Positions 23,701 to 34,329 of a stretch of 64,000 nt of DNA are shown here, piece after piece. The stretch spans positions 33,324,382 through 33,388,381 of the forward strand of contig OX419338.1 in assembly GCA_948470475.1 (NCBI GenBank), in the 5' to 3' direction. Position numbers and translations under genes: made by a program. The notes below the pieces were generated by a model. The model saw only the letters and a list, made by a program, of their open reading frames with translations. It was not told the origin of the DNA and did not search any database. Source of the stretch: Galaxea fascicularis. Its lineage: Eukaryota; Cnidaria; Anthozoa; Scleractinia; Euphylliidae. Each line of letters begins with the position of its first letter. Position 1 is the first letter of the stretch.

Positions 23701-26634
23701 ATTTTGCCATAGCGATTACGACTAGACTATCGGAACCGTGTTACTTACAAGCGTATCAACATAATAGAGTCCAGCTTAACAAAAGTCTTCAAGCTGGCCT
23801 TAAAAAGAATCAACTAAAATTTTCTGTACCAAACATCTTTCTTTAAAATTTGTAAACTTCCAAATGTCGTAAAATAAAGTTTAGAGTGTCTTTGGACCAG
23901 ATAATTTCTTGCAGATGGTGATGGTGAAAAATGCGGCATTTTAGCGCGAGCCCACCATCTGAAATTTACTTCAGTGACGGCTACTGTTTTTGGCCTCTTC
24001 AAGGGAATCATTGTTTCTGGCATCGACTACATCTTACAGTTCTCTTTTCTCACAAACTGCTACATTTTGTAAAGTTTTGGGGTTCCATTCTCCACGAAGT
24101 AGTCTTCAGGCCGTCGAGTGACTCCTGCACGCCGCAAAGTAGTGTCCGGCACGGCAATAAACATGGTTGAATACGAGTACTTCATGCTGAATTGTGTCAG
24201 GTGAAACACTTGAAAAGTGAATATTATTCTTCAAATCGTTGTTTGAGTGCGTTGGTTCAATATTTGCTCTGCGAATGCGACTAGATTGAAGGAGCCGTGT
24301 TACTAACGGGTCGGGCGTGTTAACGAAAAAGAGTGTAGCGTAACAAAAGTTTGCAGTTCGTCGTTACAAGTCGTCAATGTTAATTGTGTGTACCGGCTGC
24401 ATTTGTTTTAAATTGTTCAACTTTGAAAATGTTGTAAAATAGAGCTTAGAGTGTCTTTGGACCAGATAATTTCTTGTTTACTGTAATGGTTATGGTCATG
24501 GTGAAAAACAGACCCTTTTTACCACACGCTTACCACCTAAAGTTTACTTTATTGAAGGCTTTATCTTTGCACATCGTGAAGTAATGTTCATATTATTGTT
24601 GTAATCTTATTGGGCCCTTGTCTCACAAACTGTTCCATTTACTTAAAGGTTTTGTCACCTTCCACATGTAATAGTTCAAGGGCCGTTTTAGTGTCAAGTA
24701 TATGCATCCCAGTTTTATGATCAGTTGTGCAGTTGGATATAACTTACTGGCAAGGTGCCGGTTTGGGAAATGTTACTATAATTAACTTTACATTTCTATG
24801 TTGGCAAATAAAGGGATTGAGTGAGATGAGCTCAATTTTCCCGTGATAAGTAAATCTAGCCGGCACACGGATAATGCGTCGAGTAACAAAGGTATCAAAG
24901 CAAACGGTGTACTGTATCAGGAGTATTCAAGCGCGCCGGGTGTTATACATCAAGAAAATTAGTTCCTTAGAACGAATTAATTTGACTGAAATTAGAAAGC
25001 TTGAAAGCGTTCTAAAGGCGACTTTATGGTGTAAATAGTATGAAACGCGTAAAGTTTGCGGCTTGCTTTCTGCGGTTGTTATGGTAATGGTGAAAAATGC
25101 GCCATTTTAGCGCGAGCCCACCATCTAAAATTTACTTCATTGGCGGCTACTGTTTTTGGCCTCTTCAAGGGAATCATTGTTTCTGGCATCTACTACATGT
25201 TACAGTCCTCTTTTCTCACAAACTGCTACATTTTGCAAAGTTTTGTGGTTCCATTCTACACGAAGTAGTCTTCAGGCCGTCGAGTGACTACTGCACGCCA
25301 CAAAGTAGTGTCCGGCACAATAAACATGGTTGAACACTAGTACATGCTAAATTCTGTCAGGTGAAACACTTGAACAGTGAATATTGTTCTTCAAATTGTT
25401 GTTTAAGTACGATTGGTTCAACATTTGCTCTGCGAATGTGACTAGATTGAAGGAGCCGTGTTATTAACGGGTTGGGCGTGTTAACGAAAAAGAGTGTAGC
25501 GTAACATAAGTTTGCAGTTTGGCGTTTGTTAATTTTGTGTACCGACTGCATTTGTTTTAAATTGTTCAACTTTGAAAATGTCGTAAAATAGAGTTTAGAG
25601 TGTCTTTGGACCAGATTATTTCTTGTTTACTGTAATGGTGATGGTCATGGTAAAAAATGCGCCATTTTAGCGCGAGCCCACCATCTAAAAATTACTTCAT
25701 TGATGGCTACTGTTTCTGGCCTCTTCAAAGGAATCATCGCCTCTGACATCGACTACATGTTGCAGTCCTCTTTTCTCACAAACTGCTACATTTTGCAAAG
25801 TTTTGTGGTTGCATGCTGCACGAAGTAGTCTTCAGGCCGTCGAGTGACTACTGCGCGCCACAAAGTAGTGTCCGGCACAATAAACATGGTTGAATACTAG
25901 TACATGCTAAATTGTGTCAGGTGAAACACTTGAACAGTGAATATTGTTCTTCAAATTGTTGTTTGAGTACGATTGGTTCAATATTTGCTCTGCCAATGCG
26001 ACTAGATTGAAGGATCCGTGTTACTAACGGGTTGGGCGTGTTAACGAAAAAGAGTGTAGCGTAACAAAAGTTTGCAGTTCGTCGTTACAAGTCGTCAATG
26101 TTAATTGTGTGTACCGACTGCATTTGTTTTAAATTGTTCAACTTTGAAAATGTTGTAAAATAGAGTAAAGAGTGTCTTTTGACCAGATAATTTCTTGCTT
26201 ACTGTAATGGTTATGGTCATGGTGAAAAACAGGCCCTTTTTACCACACGCTTACCACCTAAAGTTTACTTTATTGAAGGCTTTATCGTTGCACATCGTGA
26301 AGTAATGTTCATATTATTGTTGTAATCTTATCGGGCCCTTGTCTCACAAACTGTTTCATTTACTTTAAGGTTTGGTCACTTTCCACATGTAATAGTTCAA
26401 GGGCCGTTTTAGTGTCAAGTATATGCATCCCAGTTTTATCAGTTGTGCAGTTGGATATAACTTACTGGCAAGGTGCCGGTTTGGGAAATGTTACTATAAT
26501 TAACTTTACATTTCTATGTTGGCAAATAAAGGGATTGAGTGAGATGAGCTCAAATTTCCCGTGATAAGTTAATCTAGCCGGCACACGGATAATGCGTCGA
26601 GTAACAAAGGTATCAAAGCAAACGGTGTACTGTA
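23700..26634. repeat. Array of ~570-bp repeat units, types A and B
   Basis: Landmarks recur at about 570-bp steps: GCGAGCCCACCATCT (type A) at 23945, 25112 and 25672, and CACACGCTTACCACCT (type B) near 24523 and 26243. All units share TTTAGAGTGTCTTTGGACC and GGAGCCGTGTTA-type segments; A and B differ in the middle. The leftmost unit (23.7-24.45 kb) is the most diverged. Open frames of 70-79 codons inside type A are repeated in every copy and show no domain. The class of the repeat is unknown to me. Confidence 0.8.
24624..26344 (+). repeat. Left arm of a 1.72-kb inverted repeat
   Basis: The arm (B tail, A, A, B head) is matched in reverse complement by 30391-32114 with very few differences; for example the 78-codon frame at 25097-25333 is residue-for-residue the same as 31402-31638 on the minus strand. 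Excluding the later Tigger insertion, the spacer is only about 0.8 kb, so the whole is a large foldback structure. Confidence 0.85.
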
Positions 26635-26636
26635 CA

Positions 26637-26643
26637 TACAAGT

Positions 26644-26674
<31 letters not shown>

Positions 26675-26709
26675 TTAAACAACTGGAAAGAAGAAGCCTG
26701 AAAAAATCA

Positions 26710-26743
<34 letters not shown>

Positions 26744-26855
26744 GATACCGGTGCGATGCTCTACCAACTGAGCTATGAAGCCACACATTGGGAGCGAGGT
26801 CAATTTATTGAGTTCATACTTTCCCGCACAGTGAAGTGATGTGAAGTATATATGG
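26637..26855 (-). mobile_element. tRNA-derived SINE-like element inside the Tigger tip
   Basis: A 219-bp segment between ACA at 26634-26636 and ACA at 26856-26858. Removing it with one ACA restores TA-CAGTCAACTCC, the expected TA plus Tigger terminus, so it inserted after the Tigger. It carries a tRNA-like body on the minus strand with A-box and B-box (GGTTCGAATCC), flanked downstream by a GCCTGA...TCAGGGC hairpin. The direct repeat is only 3 bp, short for LINE-driven insertion, so the mechanism is uncertain. Confidence 0.65.
26711..26782 (-). tRNA. tRNA-Thr(GGT)-like sequence, probably a SINE head
   Basis: 72 nt fold as a cloverleaf: acceptor GGCTTCA/TGAAGCC, D-arm GCTC..GAGC, and T-arm ACGGG-TTCGAAT-CCCGT. 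The anticodon stem has four of five pairs. The loop CCGGTAT would present GGT, but position 33 is C instead of the near-universal U, and GGT is not the normal eukaryotic Thr anticodon. With its position inside an insertion, it is more likely a SINE promoter than a working tRNA. Confidence 0.4.
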
Positions 26856-27198
26856 ACAGTCAACTCCCGCCTTGCGGACACCCCGCTATTACGGACGCTC
26901 GCTATTACGGACAAATTTCAGATCCCCGGCGAAAGCTATAGAGGTTTGACTGAAAACAACTCCCGCTATTACGGACTCTCGCTATTACGGAATTACGGAC
27001 ACTTTTGTGGTACCAACATAACAATTTTATTGTTTTCACTCTCGATGAAGCGGACACTAAAAAGTTCTCATGTAACATCATTACGTAAAATGGCAGTCTG
27101 TTCTTCTTCATTTGTCAACGCACACTTCAAAATAGTCTGGAAAGTTTATTTTCTCGTTCGGCCGGTCAGACTTTTGTCATGTAGACTTTTTGGTTTCT

Positions 27199-27654
27199 TT
27201 ACTTCAGCTTGCGCCTTTTCCTTTTAGGCTCTTCAGTCGCTAAGCCCTCGTCCTCCTTTCTCAACGACTTTCTGGCACTCTCGCTGCTGTTGATCAACAC
27301 GTCCAGTCTTTCAAGATATGCTTGGTCACCATACAATTCATAAATGACTGGAATCTCAAGCCCTAGACCGCCACCTCTGTTAATCCTCTTCCCGCAGATT
27401 ATAGACAACCCTCTGTGGTTGTCCCTTTTCAGAAAGCACGACACAATTTTCGACAGCCCCAGAGGAATGTGTCCTACAATGCGTCCATTTTCTTCTGTTA
27501 CGGCCACAGCAAATCTATCTTTTGCATTTTCTGGTTCTCGCTGAAGTGTCAATTGCTTGTTAATTTCAGGCTCAAATACATCTTTGTAGGCGTGATGACC
27601 TCTCATCCAAGAAAAATATCGCTTGCATTCCTCATTAGTACGTTGTTCTGCCAT
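27199..27654 (-). CDS. HIRAN-domain protein of the Tigger element
   Basis: A 151-aa, intronless, basic protein. Residues of about 15-110 match the HIRAN fold pattern: RGHHAYKDVFEPEI, then LQREPENAKDRFAVAV, then GRIVGHIPLGLSKIVSCFLKR, then a GGGLGLEIPVIYELYG strand pair. HIRAN domains, first defined in HIP116/HLTF and Rad5, bind single-stranded DNA with a free 3' hydroxyl end. The C-terminus is a basic nuclear-localisation-like tail (PKRKRRKLK). It lies inside the transposon termini, 224 bp from and divergent to the transposase. Many cnidarian genomes hold similar stand-alone HIRAN proteins. A role in transposition is my inference from position; it might instead be a captured host gene with no function in transposition. 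Confidence 0.85.
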   Translation of the reverse strand: MAEQRTNEECKRYFSWMRGHHAYKDVFEPEINKQLTLQREPENAKDRFAVAVTEENGRIVGHIPLGLSKIVSCFLKRDNHRGLSIICGKRINRGGGLGLEIPVIYELYGDQAYLERLDVLINSSESARKSLRKEDEGLATEEPKRKRRKLK

Positions 27655-27878
27655 GATGTATTAATGATGTGCTGTTCACGAATTGCAAGTCTTGCGAGTT
27701 ATGATGAATGCGTGTTACAAAATGTACTTTCACTGCGTTAACAGCGTGTGTTCGCATTGCGAAACGTAATTTCCGGTTTCAGAAAACTATTTCACAAGCC
27801 ATGTGCCATGTGCTTTGGTCATTTCATCGAGTTGACTGCAGTTGAACGAGTTTTCAGGATTTTCATGTACCTTTTGTC
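27655..27878. promoter_or_regulatory. Divergent intergenic region of the Tigger element
   Basis: 224 bp separate the start codons of the HIRAN gene (minus) and the transposase (plus). A shared bidirectional promoter is expected by position; no TATA box was recognised. Confidence 0.45.
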
Positions 27879-29492
27879 ATGTCAGAGCGGAATTCCAGTA
27901 AGAAATCAAAAAAACCGAGGAATGAGCTGTCTTTGGATCAGCGTTTCAAAATAGTAGAAGAACACGAGGGAGGAAATAGCTCCGTACGTCAACTTGCTGA
28001 AAAGTATGCGTGTGGAAAAACCCAAGTAAGCAACATTCTTAAGAATAAAGAAAAAATAAGAGAAGAGTATGAAAGAGGGCTGCCTATAGCAAGAAAGCGA
28101 AATCGTACTTCCCAGTACTCGGACCTAAACGATTCTGTTTGGGAATGGTTTAAGAAGAAAAACGACCAGCATGTACCAGTTGACGGCCCCATGATCCAAG
28201 AGTTTGCCCAAAAGGCAGCAGAGCATCTTGATTACTCTGATTTCAAGGCATCAAGTGGTTGGCTCACAAGGTTTAAAGAGCGACATAATCTTTCCCAGCA
28301 CAAAGTTTGTGGAGAATCAGCGGACGTCTCAGAAGATACAGTAGCTTCGTGGAAAGAGCGTCTGGGATCCATTATTTCTGGTTATGACCCGACAGACATT
28401 TGGAACCTGGATGAAACCGGCTTCCTGTTTCGCGCCTTACCCGACAAGAGCCTTTCAGAGAAAGCCAAAAAATGCAAGGGTGGCAAGAAATCAAAGGAAC
28501 GCTTAACTGCCGCCTTGCTGGTTTCTGCAACAGGGGAAAGGAGAAAGCCCATTGTCATTGGAAAGTACGCAAATCCAAGGTGCCTAAAAAATTTCAATAG
28601 AAATGATCTGCCTTGCGAATATTTCAATCAAGCCAAGGCATGGATGACGTCAGATCTCCTCCACAAGATTCTAAGTCAATTGAACAGCTTCTTCAAAAGC
28701 AAAAACAGGTCAATATTGCTTTTTCTGGACTCTGCTGGTTGCCACCCGTATGACCTTAAAGGCCGTTACTCCAATGTCAAACTTGTGTTTTTTCCTGTAA
28801 ATTGCACGTCAAAACTTCAACCCCTAGACTTAGGCGTAATCCAGAACTTTAAGGTACACTACAAGAAGTTACTGTTAAGGCATGTTATCACCCTGGCTTC
28901 GGAGGAAAACAGCGCAAGTGACATCGCTAAAACCCTCGATGTTCTGCAAGCCATGAACTGGATGGCAACTGCATGGTCCAAAGTCGAGGCTTCAACAATA
29001 AGCAAGTGCTTTGCTGCTGGTGGAATATCAGCTGACGTTGCAGAAGTAGACGATGAAGGCGACCCTTTTAATGACCTGGACACAGAACTTCAGGATCTGA
29101 TTGAACAGGCTGCACCTAGCTGTGGTATTAACACCGAGACATTGATCCGATCAGAAGACGAATTACCAGTCTGTTATAGCATTTGCAACGAACAGCAGCT
29201 TCTGGACTCAATCAGTAACCAGAGTCAAGAAATTGTGATTGAAGATGATGGCGAAAGTGGGAGTGAAAACGAAGAGAGTGAAAGTTCATCCGCGGCTTGC
29301 CCACAGACTTCCACTCTAAAAAGCTTTGCAGAAGTTGTTGCCAGTGTTCAAGAAATACAGCGTTTCCTTGTACAGCATGGGCAAGTCTCACTGGCAAGTG
29401 ATTTTAGTAGTCTTGGTGATAAAGTCAGTGAAACTGCTGTCAAACGAAGAAAGCATCAAAGCACGCTGGATGACTATTTTAAGAAGAAATAA
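27879..29492 (+). CDS. Tigger/pogo-type transposase
   Basis: 537 aa, single open exon. Domains in order: an N-terminal psq/CENP-B-like helix-turn-helix (about 15-65, LSLDQRFKIVEEHEGG..VRQLAEKYACGKTQVSNILKNK), a second CENPB-type HTH (about 75-150, WFKKKNDQHVPVDGPMIQEFA..SSGWLTRFKERH), and a DDE_1 catalytic core (about 170-350). Catalytic aspartates are seen in NLDETGF, LLFLDSAGCHP and SKLQPLDLGVIQNFK. An acidic stretch follows (about 440-480). The C-terminus ends QSTLDDYFKKK, matching a PCNA-interacting PIP box (Q-x-x-L-x-x-Y-F); Drosophila pogo transposase is known to bind PCNA in this way. No frameshift or stop is seen. The upstream ATG at 27879 is chosen because it precedes the first HTH by a short basic tail. 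Confidence 0.95.
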   Translation: MSERNSSKKSKKPRNELSLDQRFKIVEEHEGGNSSVRQLAEKYACGKTQVSNILKNKEKIREEYERGLPIARKRNRTSQYSDLNDSVWEWFKKKNDQHVPVDGPMIQEFAQKAAEHLDYSDFKASSGWLTRFKERHNLSQHKVCGESADVSEDTVASWKERLGSIISGYDPTDIWNLDETGFLFRALPDKSLSEKAKKCKGGKKSKERLTAALLVSATGERRKPIVIGKYANPRCLKNFNRNDLPCEYFNQAKAWMTSDLLHKILSQLNSFFKSKNRSILLFLDSAGCHPYDLKGRYSNVKLVFFPVNCTSKLQPLDLGVIQNFKVHYKKLLLRHVITLASEENSASDIAKTLDVLQAMNWMATAWSKVEASTISKCFAAGGISADVAEVDDEGDPFNDLDTELQDLIEQAAPSCGINTETLIRSEDELPVCYSICNEQQLLDSISNQSQEIVIEDDGESGSENEESESSSAACPQTSTLKSFAEVVASVQEIQRFLVQHGQVSLASDFSSLGDKVSETAVKRRKHQSTLDDYFKKK

Positions 29493-29885
29493 AAGCATGT
29501 GATATCTGACTTAAACAGCCTGACGTTTGGCCAGGTTTCTTTTCAGTTGATGACAGTCTGCACAGTGAACTGCAGGGGACAGTTACTGTTTCAAATAGAC
29601 CGAGTTTGATATTTTTTTTAAATTAATATTTCAGTTTCAGTTCACGTTGTTACGTTTTTATTCGGAACGGCAATTGAAGGACCGTATCGTTAAATGTGGT
29701 GTTTATCGTATACTTGGCACATTTAACACATTAAAGATATAAAATTACCCCACTGGTATAGTGTATATTAACTCAGCACCCTTTAATGGCACTTTTATTT
29801 CCGTACCCCGCTATTACGGACTCTCGCTATTACGGACACTAAACGCCGGTCCCGAGGGTGTCCGTTATAACGAGAGTTGACTGTA

Positions 29886-30390
29886 TCAGGAGTATTCAAG
29901 CGCGCCGGGTGTTATACATCAAGAAAATTAGTTCCGTAGTTTAAGCTCTCTAATCAGGGGGTATACGCGTTATGTCATCACCCCCATGTTGGTGTACGGT
30001 GAACAAAAGATTTCTCACTAGCTTCTCTCGTTATTGTCCGCCAACATGACCGCGAACCCAATGTCATTCGAATCTCTAGAGACTGGTTACATACTCTCTA
30101 TAAATTATGTGATTAAGTGAGATTATTTTCAGTTTACATTGAGCTTCCTAGGTGGTTGTGATTGTAAGAGATTTAAGGACGTTCACGTGAAATTTTCAAA
30201 CGTTGATTTTTTTTTTCTGAGACTTTTACGACTGTAAGATGATGTGTTAGTTATGTCAGAAATGTAAAAAAAGATAGGGGGTCATCGACTTCGTTTTGGA
30301 GATAACATGTCCGGAGGAACACCTAAATCTAAAAAAGTCGATTTTGTCAGCGAATAAGGCCACAGTGCCTGTAAGCTCAGAAATATTGTG
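29886..30390. other. Spacer of the inverted repeat, right of the Tigger
   Basis: Begins with the displaced half of the unit (TCAGGAGTATTC...AGTTCCGTAG), then about 440 bp without a recognised feature. Confidence 0.4.
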
Positions 30391-32114
30391 AGACAAGGGC
30401 CCGATAAGATTACAACAATAATATGAACATTACTTCACGATGTGCAACGATAAAGCCTTCAATAAAGTAAACTTTAGGTGGTAAGCGTGTGGTAAAAAGG
30501 GCCTGTTTTTCACCATGACCATAACCATTACAGTAAGCAAGAAATTATCTGGTCCATAGACACTCTTAACTCTCTTTTACGACATTTTCAAAGTTGAACA
30601 ATTTAAAACAAATGCAGTCGGTACACACAATTAACATTGACGACTTGTAACGACGAACTGCAAACTTTTGTTACGCTACACTCTTTTTCGTTAACACGCC
30701 CAACCCGTTAGTAACACGGATCCTTCAATCTAGTCGCATTGGCAGAGCAAATATTGAACCAATCGTACTCAAACAACAATTTGAAGAACAATATTCACTG
30801 TTCAAGTGTTTCACCTGACACAATTTAGCATGTACTAGTATTCAACCATGTTTATTGTGCCGGACACTACTTTGTGGCGCGCAGTAGTCACTCGACGGCC
30901 TGAAGACTACTTCGTGCAGCATGCAACCACAAAACTTTGCAAAATGTAGCAGTTTGTGAGAAAAGAGGACTGCAACATGTAGTCGATGTCAGAGGCGATG
31001 ATTCCTTTGAAGAGGCCAGAAACAGTAGCCATCAATGAAGTAATTTTTAGATGGTGGGCTCGCGCTAAAATGGCGCATTTTTTACCATGACCATCACCAT
31101 TACAGTAAACAAGAAATTATCTGGTCCAAAGACACTCTAAACTCTATTTTACGACATTTTCAAAGTTGAACAATTTAAAACAAATGCAGTCGGTACACAA
31201 AATTAACAAACGCCAAACTGCAAACTTATGTTACGCTACACTCTTTTTCGTTAACACGCCCAACCCGTTAATAACACGGCTCCTTCAATCTAGTCACATT
31301 CGCAGAGCAAATGTTGAACCAATCGTACTTAAACAACAATTTGAAGAACAATATTCACTGTTCAAGTGTTTCACCTGACAGAATTTAGCATGTACTAGTG
31401 TTCAACCATGTTTATTGTGCCGGACACTACTTTGTGGCGTGCAGTAGTCACTCGACGGCCTGAAGACTACTTCGTGTAGAATGGAACCACAAAACTTTGC
31501 AAAATGTAGCAGTTTGTGAGAAAAGAGGACTGTAACATGTAGTAGATGCCAGAAACAATGATTCCCTTGAAGAGGCCAAAAACAGTAGCCGCCAATGAAG
31601 TAAATTTTAGATGGTGGGCTCGCGCTAAAATGGCGCATTTTTCACCATTACCATAACAACCGCAGAAAGCAAGCCGCAAACTTTACGCGTTTCATACTAT
31701 TTACACCATAAAGTCGCCTTTAGAACGCTTTTAAGCTTTCTAATTTCAGTCAAATTAATTCGTTCTACGGAACTAATTTTCTTGATGTATAACACCCGGC
31801 GCGCTTGAATACTCCTGATACAGTACACCGTTTGCTTTGATACCTTTGTTACTCGACGCATTATCCGTGTGCCGGCTAGATTTACTTATCACGGGAAAAT
31901 TGAGCTCATCTCACTCAATCCCTTTATTTGCCAACATAGAAATGTAAAGTTAATTACAGTAACATTTCCCAAACCGGCACCTTGCCAGTAAGTTATATCC
32001 AACCGCACAACTGATAAAACTGGGATGCATATCAGTACTTGACACTAAAACGGCCCTTGAACTATTACATGTGGAAAGTGACCAACCCTTTAAGTAAATG
32101 GAACGGTTTGTGCA
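30391..32114 (-). repeat. Right arm of the 1.72-kb inverted repeat
   Basis: Reverse complement of 24624-26344, starting GTGAGACAAGGGCCCGATAAG and ending near CTTTAAGTAAATGG. Only scattered single-base differences were noticed (for example CTTTTAAGCTTT against CTTTCAAGCTTT). It contains the uninterrupted version of the Tigger target near 31806-31830. Confidence 0.85.
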
Positions 32115-33329
32115 ATTAAGTCTTTGCCAAATATTGTTTAAGTGGACCTATTTATTGAACTTAAGTCAACTGGTGAGGTTCCGTAAAGGACAAGTTCGCA
32201 TCTAGCGACCATACTTTCACACGCCTTGCAGCCGCAAGATGGCAGGATTCGACGTCCCATTCATAGAAATCTTGATTATTTTTTTTTTAACTTCCCACAT
32301 TGATTTCTTGATCATTTTTGGACAACGCAGAGATAATTGTAAATAAAATCTGTTCAGTCGGGAAAGAAAAGTAGGGGTCACCGACCATTTACGAGAGTAA
32401 ACTGAAGGCGAAGGGGATGCAACAGCTACCATCCTTATACTTGCTTAGGTTTCTTTCTCATTGCACGTGCTGGATGGCTAACGTGGCATGACCTTGCATC
32501 ATGGATTTCGTGCGCAGTAGGGATGCGCGTGAACAATTAGCGCAAATAATCATGTTTCATCCTTTATCGGAAACGACAAGTAAATTTTGTCTTCTTTTCA
32601 TTCTTCTTCTCTTTATTCACTTCTCCTTCTCCTTCATCACTCCTCCTGCAACAAAAAAATTGTTTTAGACGTTTGCTTTTTTTCCCCCAAGGGATGTGTG
32701 CAGCACACGCAAACAGAAACAATCACCGTCTGGTTTTAGTAGAATGAACCAAAGAAACGAGGAAGAAAAAAAGACTAATACCGCTCTGATTTCATCTCTC
32801 TGCCAATTTCCCATTTGATCAAGATTTTACAATGAGTACTCCCCTCTTCCTGCTCTCTCCCCAGCTACAAGGCTGTTAGAATGCCAAGTTGTGTTTTTGT
32901 TTTGTTTTGTTTTTCAGTTAATGAAGTCACACCTATCTTCGGTAAAAACATTGGGAATTTGTTGGTCTTTAGTAAAACATACCTTGCATTATGTCAAAGA
33001 TGATTTATCATGACTTACATTTGCAATAACAAAGACTTTGTAGTCCCCCAAAGAGGGAGGACCGACCTACTTTAGCAGTAGGTTGGTGTTTGGGCCAATG
33101 GGCCCACACCTCTTCAGTCTGGCCGAGGTGTGCACCCACTTGCCAGCGTTACTTGATGCTTCCCGCAAGGCACCATACTTTACAATGAAGAACTTTCTGT
33201 TCTGAAAAGGAAAATGAATTTCGCATTATTCATTACATTTATCACCACTCAATGATCAAAGAGATTTAAAATTAACAAGAGAAATAGAGGAAATGAATTA
33301 CCATACCAGCTATACTGACCACATTTTCA
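32115..33329. other. Intergenic region, no supported gene
   Basis: No exon recognised. There is a pyrimidine-rich tract at 32590-32660. A hairpin-prone GC-richer stretch at 33045-33150 includes ACCGACCTAC..GTAGGTTGGT and TGGGCCAATGGGCCCA. Confidence 0.4.
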
Positions 33330-33490
33330 AGGCTGTGCTCTAAGAGAAGTAGTTGGGTGCCCAAACCTCTAAACCCTTGAAATCCAGGGCACCCAGCATA
33401 TAAGTTTGGTGCAAAAACTAATATTTCCTGGTTGCCCGATGGCAAAAGTAAGTCGCCAGGGGCGACCGGGCGCCGCTTGAGCACAGCCCT
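33330..33490. mobile_element. MITE with GGCTGTGCTC ends
   Basis: AAGGCTGTGCTC at the left is inverted as GAGCACAGCCCT at the right. The inside carries GGGTGCCC..GGGCACCC and GTCGCC..GGCGAC pairs, giving a foldback of about 160 bp. No gene. Confidence 0.6.
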
Positions 33491-34320
33491 AATTTTTTAG
33501 CAATATTAGACTCACATAATTTATGTACACTGAATGCATATCACCACTGTTATTATAAGTTTATATAAAAAAAAAAACATCCAAGTTGATGTGCCTTTTA
33601 ACAGCTACAGTGTTCATGTACCTGTATGTGTCATGTTTACAGAGGACCCTCATGCAGCCACCTCATCACCTCGCTGCTTGTCACAGGAGCATGAGTAAAT
33701 CAACTCAATCCCATCATTATCATCCTCATTTTCTGAGAGAAATGGACATCCTTTTCTCTGAAGAGAGGTATAGCGTGTCTCCTGTATAACAAAAGGAAAT
33801 TTGACTTAGTTAAAACATTAATTTTATTGTAGCTATAACTATACCTTTTTTATAACATAGCTGATAAATTCGTGTAGTTACATTGAACTTTAAAAGCATG
33901 CCTCATAGTCCTATTATGTACACTGATGATGTAGGAGAGGGAATTTTTCTTTAGACAATATTCAAACTACTGTGTTGAAAACAATATTTTATTGGTTCAT
34001 GCATCAAAGGTGAGTTCATCTACCATGGAGATATGAAGCACTTGGGAAGTTCGAGAGCACATAAGAAGGTAGTGTTGACCTGGGCTATGTCTTGAGCAAC
34101 TCTTACACATCTTTCATGCTCTCCAAACTTCCTGCATGCTTCATATCTCAATGAACACACCGTGAAACATTAACCAATAGCTGTTCTTGAACTTATCAGC
34201 GGTTATCAGTTCTCCTTTACATTGCCCCCATTCGCATGCTGGGGAAAAGTACCAAGATAAAAACGAAACAACGTCCATGAAGTAGCCAACACAGTCTCCA
34301 GACTTGAATCTAGCCGAAAT
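33491..34320. other. Intergenic region, no supported gene
   Basis: AT-rich sequence. An inverted pair near 34018-34150 (CATGGAGATATGAAGCA..TGCTTCATATCTCAATG) suggests another small foldback element. Confidence 0.4.
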
Positions 34321-34329
34321 TGCTGCTAA

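Larger units (their letters stand above)
26857..29883 (+). mobile_element. Tigger (pogo, Tc1/mariner superfamily) DNA transposon, two genes
   Basis: The left end starts CAGTCAACTCCCGCC and the right end is the inverse (GAACGAGAGTTGACTG-like, ending GAGTTGACTG at 29883), flanked by TA at 26633-26634 and 29884-29885. Subterminal CGCTATTACGGAC words occur several times at both ends (26884-27000 and 29808-29838), likely transposase sites. It carries a HIRAN-domain gene on the minus strand and a pogo-type transposase on the plus strand, back to back. The interrupted host sequence (GTGTACTGTA / TCAGGAGTATTC) is intact at about 24906-24930 and, inverted, near 31806-31830. Both genes are open, so the element looks young and potentially autonomous. 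Confidence 0.92.

Noticed and set aside
25097..25333. 78-codon frame, identical in inverted copy at 31402-31638
   Set aside because: The identity reflects the inverted repeat. Neighbouring type A units carry the frame in altered or shifted form and there is no domain.
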